Positions 1-9,088 are shown, counted from the first letter of the stretch. The stretch: DNA of 64,000 nt from Methylocystis heyeri (GCF_004802635.2 NZ_CP046052.1:2046001-2110000); one strand, 5' to 3'. Translations and numbers: made by a program. Notes: generated by a model not told the origin, from the letters alone.

Positions 1-628
1 GATAAAGCCGGGCCGCCTCGGGCATCGTGTCAACCGGGACCATTGGATCGGATGAGCGGTAATCGGCGAGCGATCGGCCGGTGAGCGCGAGATCGGTCCA
101 GGGCGAAAGCGCGACGGCCGCGGCCGGCAAGTGTGAGCCTTCGTCGCGCAAGCGCATCATGGTCGCGAGCGCGAGCCCGCCGCCGGCCGAATCCCCGACA
201 AGCGCCACGCGGCGAGGCTCTGCGCGTTCCGAGGCGAGCCATCTATAGGCCGCCGTCGCATCCTCGATCGCCGCCGGAAACGGATGCTCGGGCGCGAGCC
301 GGTAATCGATGCATATCAATCGGGCGCCCGCCGCGTCGGCGATGCGCCAGGTCAAGTCGCGAAACAATGCGGGAAAGCCGACGAGATAAGAGCCGCCGTG
401 CAGATACAGGATATAGCGATCCGGCCGCGAGCGGGGCGTCGCCACCAATTCGGCCTCGACGCCGCCGGCGTCGATCTGCGTCAGCTCGGTTCCGCGCGGC
501 GGGGACGGCGCGAGGCGCCCATAGAGGGCCACGAGCCGGCGCACATCCTCGATCCGAACGCCCGGCTGCAATCTCTGCCGCATGAACCAGGGCAGGCAGA
601 AGCGGACGATCTCGGCGCGCAAGCTCAT
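1..628 (-). CDS. alpha/beta hydrolase, HSL-type esterase (partial, C-terminus beyond window)
   Basis: Reading the minus strand from the ATG at 628 gives 209 codons without a stop to the window edge. The product has the hormone-sensitive-lipase signature: an oxyanion-hole HGG motif (LYLHGGSYLVGF, near residue 78) and the nucleophile elbow GDSAGG (near residue 150), followed by the DP motif region that normally holds the catalytic Asp further on. The family is usually about 300 aa, so roughly a third, including the catalytic His, lies outside. It probably hydrolyses short-chain acyl esters in the cytoplasm; the substrate cannot be told. A GTG further upstream leads quickly to a stop, so the ATG is preferred. 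Confidence 0.85.
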   Translation of the reverse strand, partial: MSLRAEIVRFCLPWFMRQRLQPGVRIEDVRRLVALYGRLAPSPPRGTELTQIDAGGVEAELVATPRSRPDRYILYLHGGSYLVGFPALFRDLTWRIADAAGARLICIDYRLAPEHPFPAAIEDATAAYRWLASERAEPRRVALVGDSAGGGLALATMMRLRDEGSHLPAAAVALSPWTDLALTGRSLADYRSSDPMVPVDTMPEAARLY

Positions 629-881
629 TTGCTGGGGTCTTCGGTCACGGCGACGCCTCCACGAAACGCAACTTAAGCAATTGGCGTCTATATAACACGA
701 GAGGCGCCCGGCGCCGGGCGCCCGAAACCCTCCGCACGCACGCGCGGCAATTAGCTACAGTCCCGGAGCCGAGGGAACAAAGACGCGCCCGGCGGATTGT
801 GGTAGAAAGGACTCCCTTCAGCCTTTGCGGCGGCGCGCCGGGCGCGCTTGCATTGAACCAGCCTTTTCGACGGAGCACATC

Positions 882-1463
882 ATGGCCTTTGAAGGCGATC
901 CCAATTTAACCGTTCGGCGCGACATCGGCCGGATCATGGAGCACATGCGCGAGCGCTGGGCCTGGTTCGTAGGCTTCGGCGTCATCGCCGCTCTTCTCGG
1001 CCTCGGCCTGCTCAGCGCCGCGGGTCTTGCGACGCTCATCTCGGTTTCGCTCATCGCCGCCTTCATGATCCTGATCGGCGGCATAGAGATCACGGTCGGT
1101 TTTCAGGCGCCGACTTTCGGCAGCGGCGTCTGGTTCGTGCTGGTCGGCCTCGCCTATATCGTGACCGCGGCCTTCGTGCTGGCGCGGCCGGAACAGGGCG
1201 CGGTCGGTCTCACCCTCATGCTCGGCGCGGCGCTGCTCGCCACCGGCCTGCTGCGGATCTATTTCGCCACCCGCCTCCCCGAGGGCCCTCGGCTCTACGT
1301 CGCCATCGCGGGCGTGGTGACGACCCTGCTCGGGGTGTTCATCCTGATCGGCTGGCCCGAAAACTCGGCCTATGTGCTCGGGATTTTCCTCGGCGTCGAC
1401 ATGCTGGTCTATGGGGCGAGCTGGCTCAATTTCGGCCTGTTCCTGCGACCGCGCCATCACTAG
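882..1463 (+). CDS. HdeD family (DUF308) membrane protein
   Basis: A 193-aa integral membrane protein with about six hydrophobic segments in three paired repeats and a short charged N-terminus, as in the HdeD/DUF308 family. E. coli HdeD is linked to acid resistance at high cell density, but most members have no tested role. The start MAFEGDPN at 882 follows a GGAG about 6 bases upstream; an in-frame ATG at 825 would add a low-complexity Arg-rich stretch and is less likely. It stands alone between the esterase (other strand) and a repeat-filled gap. Confidence 0.85.
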   Translation: MAFEGDPNLTVRRDIGRIMEHMRERWAWFVGFGVIAALLGLGLLSAAGLATLISVSLIAAFMILIGGIEITVGFQAPTFGSGVWFVLVGLAYIVTAAFVLARPEQGAVGLTLMLGAALLATGLLRIYFATRLPEGPRLYVAIAGVVTTLLGVFILIGWPENSAYVLGIFLGVDMLVYGASWLNFGLFLRPRHH

Positions 1464-1577
1464 CGCGTTTTCCGCTCGGACGGACTCGTCCGAGCGATGA
1501 GAAATCGCGCCAGCTTCGAATAGCTGGAGCGTATTCTCGTCGTAAAAGTCTGTAAACTTTTACGGAATGCGCTCTAA
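1463..1577 (-). repeat. dispersed composite palindromic repeat (family A), minus orientation
   Basis: Two modules: a hairpin around GCTCGGACGGACTCGTCCGAGC followed by a GAAATCGCGCC box, then an inverted repeat built on AAAAGTCTGTAAACTTTTAC next to GGAATGCGCTC. The same two modules in the same relative order recur near 11044 and 42374 and, in part, near 62681. It is a non-coding multicopy element of REP/MITE type. Confidence 0.7.
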
Positions 1578-1599
1578 AGCCCAGCAGGGCCGGCCCCCG

Positions 1600-1775
1600 C
1601 TCGCTCCTTGCTTTCCCGACCTTCCGCCGAGCGGACGTTCCGTCCGCCCGGAAAGCGGCTTTTTCGATCTGGCGCGATTTCTTTTCGAGCGGACGTTCCG
1701 TCCGCCCGGAAAGCGCGCTAGACCGCATTCGGTAAAATTCGAAAGGGTTTTGCGTCAGAATGCGTTCCGCATGGC
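1600..1775 (+). repeat. tandem copies of dispersed repeat family A
   Basis: Contains an exact 29-bp direct repeat at 1629-1657 and 1687-1715, each with the hairpin GCGGACGTTCCGTCCGC, and the GGCGCGATTTCTTTTCGAGC box seen in the other copies. It is followed by a degenerate GCATTCGGTAAAATTC / GTCAGAATGCG inverted module. The repeat fills the gap between the HdeD-like gene and ppdK. No gene is seen here. Confidence 0.65.
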
Positions 1776-1865
1776 CGGGCGATTCCGGTCGGGCGGCAAA
1801 AGCGCGCCGATGCCTCGGCGACGAAAGGCGTAGCGTTGCAGCCAGCGCTCCGGACCCCGAAGAAT

Positions 1866-4547
1866 ATGACCAAATGGGCCTATAGTTTTTCCGAAGGTGA
1901 GGCCGAAGGTTCGGCCGCAATGGCCGAACTGCTCGGCGGCAAGGGCGCCGGCCTCGCCGAAATGGCCCGCCTCGGCCTGCCGGTCCCGCCCGGCTTCACG
2001 CTGACCACAAAGGTGTGCGACTGGTTCTACGCCAACGACGGAGCGCTGCCGCCGGATCTTGGCACCCAGCTGGAAGCCGCGCTGGCGCAGATCGGCCGGG
2101 TTGCGGGGCATAGTTTCGACGATCCCGAATGGCCGCTGCTGGTGTCGGTGCGGTCCGGCGCCCGCGTCTCGATGCCGGGCATGATGGACACGGTCCTGAA
2201 CCTGGGCCTGAACGACAAGACTGTGGGCGCGCTCGCCAGAAAATGCGGCGACGAACGCTTCGCGCTCGATTGCTACCGCCGCTTCATCGAAATGTATTCC
2301 TCGGTCGTTCTCGGCGTCGAGCATCATGAATTCGAGGAAGCGCTCGACGCCTATAAGGAGCCGCGCGGCGTCGCCCTGGACGCCGAACTCGGGGCCGCGG
2401 ACTGGCGCGCCGTGGTCGCCCTCTATCAGCAGATCGTGGCGGAACGCGCCGCAACGGACTTTCCCCAGGACCCCCGCGCTCAGCTCATGGGCGCAATAAA
2501 GGCGGTGTTCTCGTCCTGGATGAATCCCCGCGCCGTCAAATATCGCGAGCTGCACAATATTCCCGGCGACTGGGGCACGGCGGTCAATGTGCAGGCGATG
2601 GTGTTCGGCAACATGGACGACGAGTCCGCCACCGGCGTCGCCTTCACCCGCAACCCTTCCACCGGCGTGCGCGAGCTTTACGGCGAATTTCTCGCCAACG
2701 CCCAGGGCGAGGACGTCGTGGCCGGATTGCGCAATCCGCAGCCGCTGACCGAAACCGCCCGCCTCGCCGCAAAATGCTCTGGCCTTTCGCTGGAAGCCGC
2801 CATGCCGGGCGTATTCGCCAGGCTCTGCGACTATGCGCGCAGGCTGGAGGCGCATTACCGCGACATGCAGGACATCGAATTCACGGTCGAGCGCGGCGCC
2901 CTCTGGATGCTGCAGACCCGCAGCGGCAAGCGCACCGCCCCCGCCGCCCTCAAGATCGCCGTGGACATGGCCGATGAAGGGCTCATCAGCCGCGCCGACG
3001 CCCTGAACCGGATCGACCCCGCCTCGCTCGACCAGCTCCTGCATCCGACCATCGACCCCGAGGCCAAGCGCGCCATTCTGACCAGCGGCCTGCCGGCCTC
3101 GCCCGGCGCGGCCTTCGGCGAGATCGTTTTCGACACCAGGGAGGCGGTCCAACTCGCCGGCGAGGGACGCAAGATCATTCTGGTGCGGATGGAGACCAGC
3201 CCGGAGGACATCGCCGGAATGCATGCGGCGGAGGGAATCCTCACCGCGCGCGGCGGCATGACCTCCCACGCCGCCGTGGTGGCGCGCGGCATGGGCAAGC
3301 CCTGCGTCACCGGCGCGGCGGGCCTGCGCGTCGACTACGAGGAGCAGTGCTTCACCGTCCTCGGCAAGCGCTTCGTCCGCGGCGACAGGATCACCATCGA
3401 CGGCTCGACCGGCCATGTCATCGCCGGGGCGGTGAAGATGCAGCGCCCCGAGCTGACGGGCGAATTCGCCGTGCTGATGGGATGGGCCGACGCGACGCGG
3501 CGCCTGAAAATCCGCGCCAACGCCGAAACGCCCGCCGACGCGCGCCTCGCCCGCAAATTCGGCGCGGAGGGCATCGGCCTCGCCCGCACCGAGCATATGT
3601 TCTTCGAAGGCGAGCGCATCCTCGCGGTGCGCGAGATGATCCTCGCCGACGACGCCGAAGGAAGGCGCGCCGCGCTGGCCAAGCTGCTTCCCATGCAGCG
3701 CGAGGATTTCAAGGATCTGTTCGAGATCATGGCCGGGCAGCCGGTCACGATCCGCCTGCTCGATCCGCCCCTGCACGAATTCCTGCCCCATAACGACGCC
3801 GAGATTTCCAGCGTCGCGGCGGCCATGGGCGCCGATCCCGCAAAACTGCGCAAGCGGGCGCAGGAGCTGTCCGAATTCAACCCCATGCTGGGCTTTCGCG
3901 GCGTGCGCCTCGCCGTCACTTTTCCCGAGATCGTGGCCATGCAGGCGCGCGCCATTTTCGAGGCCGCGATCATGGCGGCGATGGAGACCGGCAAGCCGGC
4001 CCATATCGAGATCATGGTTCCGCTCGTCTTCACCCGCGCTGAACTCGACTTCGTGAAGAACTGCGTCGAGGCCACGGCCCGCGCGGTCGAGGAAGAGACC
4101 GGCGTCAAGCCCGGATATCAGATCGGCGCCATGATAGAACTTCCCCGCGCGGCGCTGCGGGCCGGCGACATCTGCGGCACGGCCGAATTTCTCTCCTTCG
4201 GCACCAACGACCTCACCCAGACCGCTCTCGGGATTTCGCGCGACGACGCCGGCGCCTTTCTCGGCCCCTACACCGCAAGAGGCATTCTCCCCGCCGATCC
4301 TTTCGTCACCATCGACCAGGAGGGCGTCGGCGAACTGGTCGCCCTCGGCTGCGCCCGTGCGCGCAAAGCCAGGACGGATGTGGCCCTCGGCGTCTGCGGC
4401 GAGCATGGCGGCGATCCCGCCTCCATCGCCTTTTTCGACCGGATCGGGGTCGATTACGTCTCCTGCTCGCCCTTCCGCGTGCCGATCGCGAGATTGGCTG
4501 CGGCCCAGGCGGCGCTGGGAGGCAAGGCGAGCGATACGACGGCTTGA
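1866..4547 (+). CDS. ppdK: pyruvate, phosphate dikinase
   Basis: 893 aa, the usual bacterial PPDK length. It interconverts pyruvate + ATP + Pi and PEP + AMP + PPi in the cytoplasm, serving gluconeogenic or C1/C3 carbon flow. The N-terminal ATP-grasp part begins WAYSFSEGEAEG and carries the GGKGAGLAEM loop. The central swivelling domain has the phospho-histidine motif GGMTSHAAVVARG (His468). The C-terminal TIM barrel has the FGTNDLTQ and CGEHGGDPAS motifs (catalytic Cys near 844). The start MTKWAYSF at 1866 was chosen because the ten residues before it are not family-like. Monocistronic, convergent with the DUF805 gene 13 bases downstream. Confidence 0.97.
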   Translation: MTKWAYSFSEGEAEGSAAMAELLGGKGAGLAEMARLGLPVPPGFTLTTKVCDWFYANDGALPPDLGTQLEAALAQIGRVAGHSFDDPEWPLLVSVRSGARVSMPGMMDTVLNLGLNDKTVGALARKCGDERFALDCYRRFIEMYSSVVLGVEHHEFEEALDAYKEPRGVALDAELGAADWRAVVALYQQIVAERAATDFPQDPRAQLMGAIKAVFSSWMNPRAVKYRELHNIPGDWGTAVNVQAMVFGNMDDESATGVAFTRNPSTGVRELYGEFLANAQGEDVVAGLRNPQPLTETARLAAKCSGLSLEAAMPGVFARLCDYARRLEAHYRDMQDIEFTVERGALWMLQTRSGKRTAPAALKIAVDMADEGLISRADALNRIDPASLDQLLHPTIDPEAKRAILTSGLPASPGAAFGEIVFDTREAVQLAGEGRKIILVRMETSPEDIAGMHAAEGILTARGGMTSHAAVVARGMGKPCVTGAAGLRVDYEEQCFTVLGKRFVRGDRITIDGSTGHVIAGAVKMQRPELTGEFAVLMGWADATRRLKIRANAETPADARLARKFGAEGIGLARTEHMFFEGERILAVREMILADDAEGRRAALAKLLPMQREDFKDLFEIMAGQPVTIRLLDPPLHEFLPHNDAEISSVAAAMGADPAKLRKRAQELSEFNPMLGFRGVRLAVTFPEIVAMQARAIFEAAIMAAMETGKPAHIEIMVPLVFTRAELDFVKNCVEATARAVEEETGVKPGYQIGAMIELPRAALRAGDICGTAEFLSFGTNDLTQTALGISRDDAGAFLGPYTARGILPADPFVTIDQEGVGELVALGCARARKARTDVALGVCGEHGGDPASIAFFDRIGVDYVSCSPFRVPIARLAAAQAALGGKASDTTA

Positions 4548-4560
4548 GGAGCGCGGTCCT

Positions 4561-5181
4561 TCATCTCCGTCCGAACTTCTGCGCCGCCGCCTTTGGCGCA
4601 GGCGAAGATTGAGGCGCGGGCGCAGGCGCCGGGGCCGGCTCCACTGGCCGCGGCTTGCCGACGATCCTCGGGGGCGCCCCGACGCATCGTTGCGTCTTGC
4701 CTGACGGCTGTTTCTTCGTCACGCGGGAGGGGCCATAGAAATTGGCGACCTTTTCCCCGGGGTAGAAAGCGCACAGCAGAACCAGCCACAGAGCGTAAGC
4801 GGCGCCGAGAAAGAAAACCGCCTCGCCCGTGAGCGCGGCGAGCGGGACATTCCGGTAGACCGCGCTGACCCACCACAGCGCGAGCCCCGCAGCGCAGGCC
4901 AGAATATCCGCCAGCAGCGGCCAGCCGGTTCCCCCGAAGTCATGCCGGCGCTTGACGATGCTCGCCAGATTGGCCCAGGCGCAAAAAAAGCCGGCCAGCA
5001 GCGACGGCCAAATTTTGTTGAAATGCGCGGCGGCCAGTTGGGGCGTGGGGTCGTCGTCGATGTTCGGCGGAAGAAAGGCCGCGACCGCGAGCTGGACGGC
5101 CAGTGTCGAAACCCAGAGCAGAACGAAAGTTCTTCTGCCGATGCGTCCTTCAAAGGAATAGAGCAGCCAGGCGAGATTCAC
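4561..5181 (-). CDS. DUF805 family membrane protein
   Basis: A 206-aa protein with a GTG start. The N-terminus LYSFEGRIGRRTFVLLW and the internal RRHDFGGTGWPLL and FYPGEKVANFYGP motifs are the DUF805 signature. Four hydrophobic segments lie between about residues 20 and 145. The last 60 residues form a Pro/Ala-rich basic cytoplasmic tail (PAPAPAPAPQ) that is not part of the family core. The function of DUF805 proteins is unknown. Convergent with ppdK. Confidence 0.85.
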   Translation of the reverse strand: MNLAWLLYSFEGRIGRRTFVLLWVSTLAVQLAVAAFLPPNIDDDPTPQLAAAHFNKIWPSLLAGFFCAWANLASIVKRRHDFGGTGWPLLADILACAAGLALWWVSAVYRNVPLAALTGEAVFFLGAAYALWLVLLCAFYPGEKVANFYGPSRVTKKQPSGKTQRCVGAPPRIVGKPRPVEPAPAPAPAPQSSPAPKAAAQKFGRR

Positions 5182-5314
5182 TTTCTTTGACCTTCATCAA
5201 CGAGGGAGGCCCAGATTGGATTTCAATCAAATTCAGTTCGAATCCAGTGCAACCGCAACCGCATGAGGCGTGCAAGACTACATTTTGTCGCAGATTGAGT
5301 CTCGCCCGGATGTC

Positions 5315-5716
5315 TCAGCGCGTCCGAGGCGGTTCGTGACAGCATACTGCGATCTTGGAGCCGTCAGGGTCCCTGAAATAGGCTCCGTAATAATCCTGGT
5401 GATAATGAGGCCTGAGGCCCGGGGCGCCTTCGCAGGTCCCGCCATTGGCGATTGCGGCGGCGTAGCATCTGTCGACGGCGCCTCTGTCCGGCGCCGATAG
5501 GGCGATCATCTGCCCGTTGCCGGGATGAGCCTTTTCACCATTATAGGGATAGCCGATCAGCAGCAGGGGCCGCGGCGCCTCCCTGCCCCGCCAGCCGGCC
5601 CAGGGCTTCTCGCTCACCTTGAATTTGAGAACGAGATCGAGTTCGTTCAAAACCGCCGAATAAAATGCGAATGAACGCTCGAAGTCGGTTACGCCGATAA
5701 AGACGTGCGAGAACAT
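5315..5716 (-). CDS. VOC (glyoxalase/bleomycin-resistance) family protein
   Basis: A 133-aa single-module vicinal-oxygen-chelate fold: start MFSHVFIGVTDFERS, then the mid-domain repeat, ending in AYFRDPDGSKIAVCCH. Such proteins are metal-dependent lyases or dioxygenases, or bind drugs; the substrate is not predictable here. It is divergent from the small gene at 5828, sharing a roughly 110-bp upstream region. Confidence 0.85.
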   Translation of the reverse strand: MFSHVFIGVTDFERSFAFYSAVLNELDLVLKFKVSEKPWAGWRGREAPRPLLLIGYPYNGEKAHPGNGQMIALSAPDRGAVDRCYAAAIANGGTCEGAPGLRPHYHQDYYGAYFRDPDGSKIAVCCHEPPRTR

Positions 5717-5827
5717 GGCCTCTTTTCATATCGACGGCCTTCGCCGGGACGAAGAATTTCCACAGGGAGCGCGAATTGTCGCTCGCTGCCGATTTGATCG
5801 CAACCCCAACGTCTGAGCCCGCCGAGA

Positions 5828-6172
5828 ATGGACGAAAAACTGATCGAGGAACTGACGGCGAAATTTTCCGGGCTTCCGGCGCCGAATAAAACGCGTTTCA
5901 TCGCGCGGGTGGCCCATTGGGAAACCATTCACGCACGCGTCGCCTATCATGAATATGACGCGAAGGCGGAGGCGCTTCACAAATCTCTCGAGTATCTGCA
6001 CCGTCTATGCGGCTACCTGATGCATGTTCCGACCCAGGACGAGAGAAACCTCGAGCGCGACCGCTGGTTCATGCAGATGATTTTGCAGCGTGGCGGGCTG
6101 CGCGGCGCGCGCGAAATCGAGCGGATTCGAACCTTGCTGCAGGAAGAAGCCCTTGCGGCGATCGACGGTTGA
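5828..6172 (+). CDS. hypothetical protein, 114 aa
   Basis: Not recognised. Predicted soluble, largely helical and charged, starting MDEKLIEELTAKFSG and ending EALAAIDG. Codon use is like that of its neighbours and there is a stop just before the next small gene. It probably shares a transcript with the 67-aa gene starting 57 bases downstream, which has its own ribosome site. Confidence 0.65.
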   Translation: MDEKLIEELTAKFSGLPAPNKTRFIARVAHWETIHARVAYHEYDAKAEALHKSLEYLHRLCGYLMHVPTQDERNLERDRWFMQMILQRGGLRGAREIERIRTLLQEEALAAIDG

Positions 6173-6228
6173 CTAACCGATGAAACCGGCCCCATAGGCT
6201 GGAAGCAGGAAAACGGGAGACAATCGCC

Positions 6229-6432
6229 GTGAGGGACTACGAGCTGGTGCTTTATCCCCCGCCGGGCAAGGGCCATCCCTTCCTCGTGGTCGCCTTCACC
6301 CCAAATGGTCCCGCCATCGCCCAGGTTTTCGCCACGGCGGAAGAGGCCGAAGATTTCATGAACCGCACCGCGCCGAAAGTGCGGGCCAAGCTGCGGGAAA
6401 TGGACGAGGACGCCAACAAATCCGGAGCCTGA
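6229..6432 (+). CDS. hypothetical protein, 67 aa
   Basis: A GTG start directly after a GGGAGA ribosome site at 6215-6220. The sequence starts MRDYELVLYPPPGKG and has a short beta-rich N-terminal half and an amphipathic helix (TAEEAEDFMNRTAPKVRAK). Family not recognised. It follows the 114-aa gene on the same strand. Confidence 0.6.
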   Translation: MRDYELVLYPPPGKGHPFLVVAFTPNGPAIAQVFATAEEAEDFMNRTAPKVRAKLREMDEDANKSGA

Positions 6433-6731
6433 CGGAGACAGGCTGCGCTCAGAGGTTTCGGGACGATGCGACACGTCCCTTCGATCAGCTCGAACGCCGT
6501 CGTCCGCCAGACCTCGGGGCCATCCCGTTCGCCCGCCGGCGGACGCCTTGCAATTTAGGCCGTATGATCGGCGGACGGCGCCATGCGGAAAAAGGCGTTC
6601 CGCCATGACGCCGCGCGTTTCTTATTCTCTTCGTCCAAAAAGCCGCTCCGCCGGAACAGACTTCCGGTCGAGCGGCGGCTTGCGTCGGGAACCGCTTCAA
6701 TGGGACGCGGGCCGAGACCCGCGCCGCGCCG

Positions 6732-7802
6732 TCACGGTTGGATCGGCGTTCTCCGGAAAGCAAAGTCGCGCTGTTCGCTCGGAGCCAGCTTCGTCGTCGT
6801 GGCGCCGCGGGCGAGATTGATGGCGTCGATAAACTGCCGCGCGCTGTTTTCCCAGGTGAAGGTGCGGGCGTGCGCGATGGCTGCATCGCGCTCGATCCCG
6901 AGCGCTTCCAGCGCCGCCTTTCTGAGATCGGCGTCGAGCGCTCCGGCGCCGCTCGTTCCCACGACATCCAGCGGGCCCGGCGTGGGAAAGGCCGCGACGG
7001 GGGCGCCGCAGGCCATGGCCTCGAGCAGCACCATGCCGAAGGTGTCGGTGAGGCTCGGGAAGACGAAAACGTCGCAACTGGCGTAGAGCTTGGCGAGCTC
7101 CTGCGAGGTTTTCATGCCGACGAAGCGCGCCTCGGGATATTGCGCCTCGAGCCGCGCGCGCTCGGGTCCGTCGCCGGCCACGAGCTTCGTTCCCGGCAGA
7201 TCGAGCGACAGAAAGGCGTCGAGGTTCTTTTCGACGGCGAGCCTGCCGGCGTAAAGAAAGATCGGGCGCGGTAGGTCGAGTTCGACGGCGGCGTCGGGAC
7301 TGAAGGTCTTGTGATCGACCCCGCGCGACCAGCGCAGCATGCGCTTGAAGCCGCGCTCGGTCAGTTCCCGCGCGAGGCTCTGCGTGGAGACCATCGTGCC
7401 GGCGCCGGCGTTGTGGAACCAGCGCAGCAGCGCATAGGTCAGGCTGAGCGGCGCACCGATGCGGGCCTGGACATATTCCGGAAAACGGGTGTGGTAGCTG
7501 GTCGTGAAACAGCGGCCCTGATCGATGCAGCAGGCTCGCGCGGCGAGCCCGACCGGTCCCTCGGTGGCGATGTGGACGTGATCATATCCCGCATCGAGCC
7601 GCCGCTTGACCGCGCGCGGCGTCGCAAAAGCGAGATCGATCTCCGGATAGGTCGGCATCGGCATGGAGTTGAAGTCGCGCGGCGTCACGAAGTCGATCCG
7701 CGCGCCGAGTTCGCTCGCCGCGGCGGACATGGACTCCAGCGATCGCACCACGCCGTTCACCTGCGGACGCCAGGCGTCGGTCGCAATCAGGATGCGCATC
7801 AT
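6732..7802 (-). CDS. glycosyltransferase family 4 (GT-B) protein
   Basis: A GT4-type glycosyltransferase of 356 aa: the N-terminal half starts MRILIATDAWRPQVNGVVRS with the Gly-rich acceptor loop. The C-terminal nucleotide-sugar domain has YAGRLAVEKNLDAFL and the donor-site motif PSLTDTFGMVLLEAMACG (EX7E-like). It resembles the mannosyl/glucosyltransferases that add sugar to diacylglycerol or lipid carriers in alphaproteobacteria. The ATG at 7802 overlaps the stop of the upstream phosphoesterase (ATGA), so the two are translationally coupled and probably act on the same glycolipid pathway; that link is inference. The sugar donor is unknown. Confidence 0.9.
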   Translation of the reverse strand: MMRILIATDAWRPQVNGVVRSLESMSAAASELGARIDFVTPRDFNSMPMPTYPEIDLAFATPRAVKRRLDAGYDHVHIATEGPVGLAARACCIDQGRCFTTSYHTRFPEYVQARIGAPLSLTYALLRWFHNAGAGTMVSTQSLARELTERGFKRMLRWSRGVDHKTFSPDAAVELDLPRPIFLYAGRLAVEKNLDAFLSLDLPGTKLVAGDGPERARLEAQYPEARFVGMKTSQELAKLYASCDVFVFPSLTDTFGMVLLEAMACGAPVAAFPTPGPLDVVGTSGAGALDADLRKAALEALGIERDAAIAHARTFTWENSARQFIDAINLARGATTTKLAPSEQRDFAFRRTPIQP

Positions 7803-8608
7803 GCGGCGGCTTTCGCTGTGAGACGCAGGGGCGCAGGCTGAGCGGGCGCGCGTTCCTCCGCCGTCGTCAGCCAATGCAATATTTCCAGCGTGCCGTCCTC
7901 ATGCTCGGCGATGGCGGTGCAGCTTTCCACGAAATCGCCGGTGTTGACGTAAAGCTTGCCGTCGATGGTCTTGATGGCGGCGTGATGGATATGGCCGCAC
8001 ACGACGCCGTCGACGCCCCGCCGCGCGGCTTCGGCCACCAGGGTTTTCTCGAAGTCGCCGATGAAGTTGACCGCGTTCTTCACCTTGAGCTTCGCCCAGG
8101 CCGAGAACGACCAATAGCCCACGCCGAACATGCGGCGGATACGATTGTAATGCGTGTTGATGAAGATGGCCCATTCATAGGCCCAGTCGCCCAGGAACGC
8201 GAGCCAGCGCGCGTTGCGCACCACGATATCGAACTCGTCTCCATGGATGACGAGCAGCTTCTTGCCGTCGGCGGTCTCGTGAACGCCGTTTGCGATCACC
8301 TCGACCCCGCCGAAGAACAAGCCGGTGTAATCGCGAGCGAACTCGTCGTGATTGCCGGGCACGTAGATCACGCGGGCGCCCTTGCGCGCCTTGCGCAGCA
8401 GCTTCTGCACCACGTCGTTGTGCGACTGCGGCCAATACCAGCCGTTCCTGAGGCGCCAGCCATCGACGATGTCGCCGACGAGATAGATCGTTTCGGCGTC
8501 GTTGTGGCGCAGAAAATCCAAAAGAAGCTCGGCCTGGGAGCCTCGCGCGCCAAGATGCAGGTCCGAAAGAAACAGGGTCCGATATTTGGTCGCCGCAGAG
8601 TCGTCCAT
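7799..8608 (-). CDS. LpxH-like UDP-2,3-diacylglucosamine diphosphatase family metallophosphoesterase
   Basis: A 269-aa calcineurin-like phosphoesterase. All metal-binding blocks are visible in order: DLHLG (near residue 16), GDIVDGW, PGNHDEF, HGDEFD and GHIHHAA. The family splits UDP-diacylglucosamine in lipid A synthesis in gammaproteobacteria. Alphaproteobacteria usually rely on LpxI for that step, so this paralogue may act on another nucleotide-linked or phospho-lipid. It forms an overlapping two-gene operon with the GT4 gene downstream. It ends in a low-complexity Ala/Pro tail. Confidence 0.9.
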   Translation of the reverse strand: MDDSAATKYRTLFLSDLHLGARGSQAELLLDFLRHNDAETIYLVGDIVDGWRLRNGWYWPQSHNDVVQKLLRKARKGARVIYVPGNHDEFARDYTGLFFGGVEVIANGVHETADGKKLLVIHGDEFDIVVRNARWLAFLGDWAYEWAIFINTHYNRIRRMFGVGYWSFSAWAKLKVKNAVNFIGDFEKTLVAEAARRGVDGVVCGHIHHAAIKTIDGKLYVNTGDFVESCTAIAEHEDGTLEILHWLTTAEERAPAQPAPLRLTAKAAA

Positions 8609-8848
8609 TGCGAAGCTTCCATCTTATTTTGCTGGCCGCAAAACACCAGATTCGCATTGCGGGATCATGACAATGGAAAGCCGGGCGTAGGCCTCAGATG
8701 TAAAAGGCGTTTCCCGGGTCCCGCAGCGGCGCTTGTCCGGATCGTCGAGCAATGAGATACGTACGAATACTAATTTTATGCGCAATTACGTAAATTATGC
8801 TGGGTTCCTGCGATCACCCAAGGTCGGTCGCTCAGGAATTAAAACCCA

Positions 8849-9088
8849 ATGATACCAGAAATATGCAAAAAACAATACTTCTTTGAACTCGGTGGGGAGA
8901 CATACAAGCAGATAACGACGACCGTTAAAGACCTCGTATGTCGTTTCGAGTCCGTCGAATATGACAGTCTCGGGATCATACATAAATCATGCGCCTATGA
9001 TATTCAGACAGACGACATCCGCAAAGTAATAGAGCGCAGAACCGGCGTCGAAATCATCACTCTGGGGGGACGGACATTGAAAATATAG
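8849..9088 (+). CDS. small hypothetical protein in AT-rich patch
   Basis: A 79-aa ORF (start MIPEICKKQYFFELGGETYK, end TGVEIITLGGRTLKI) with a plausible alpha/beta composition. An in-frame stop lies just before the ATG, so no longer form exists. No clear ribosome site is seen and the family is not recognised. It lies in a markedly AT-richer stretch (about 8750-9130) between the phosphoesterase and the XRE regulator, which suggests acquired or relaxed DNA. Confidence 0.4.
   Translation: MIPEICKKQYFFELGGETYKQITTTVKDLVCRFESVEYDSLGIIHKSCAYDIQTDDIRKVIERRTGVEIITLGGRTLKI

Noticed and set aside
1629-1715. Possible CRISPR repeats (29-bp repeat with 29-bp spacing)
   Set aside because: Only two copies, each inside a longer dispersed palindromic element found elsewhere in the window; no cas genes.
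1755-4406. 883-codon open frame on the minus strand opposite ppdK
   Set aside because: Its product is His/Ala/Gly-rich without family motifs, and the plus strand encodes a complete PPDK with all catalytic motifs. In high-GC DNA the antisense frame of a long gene often stays open.
5220-5290. Possible tRNA (GTTCGAATCC-like string near 5236)
   Set aside because: No matching acceptor, D and anticodon stems could be drawn around it.
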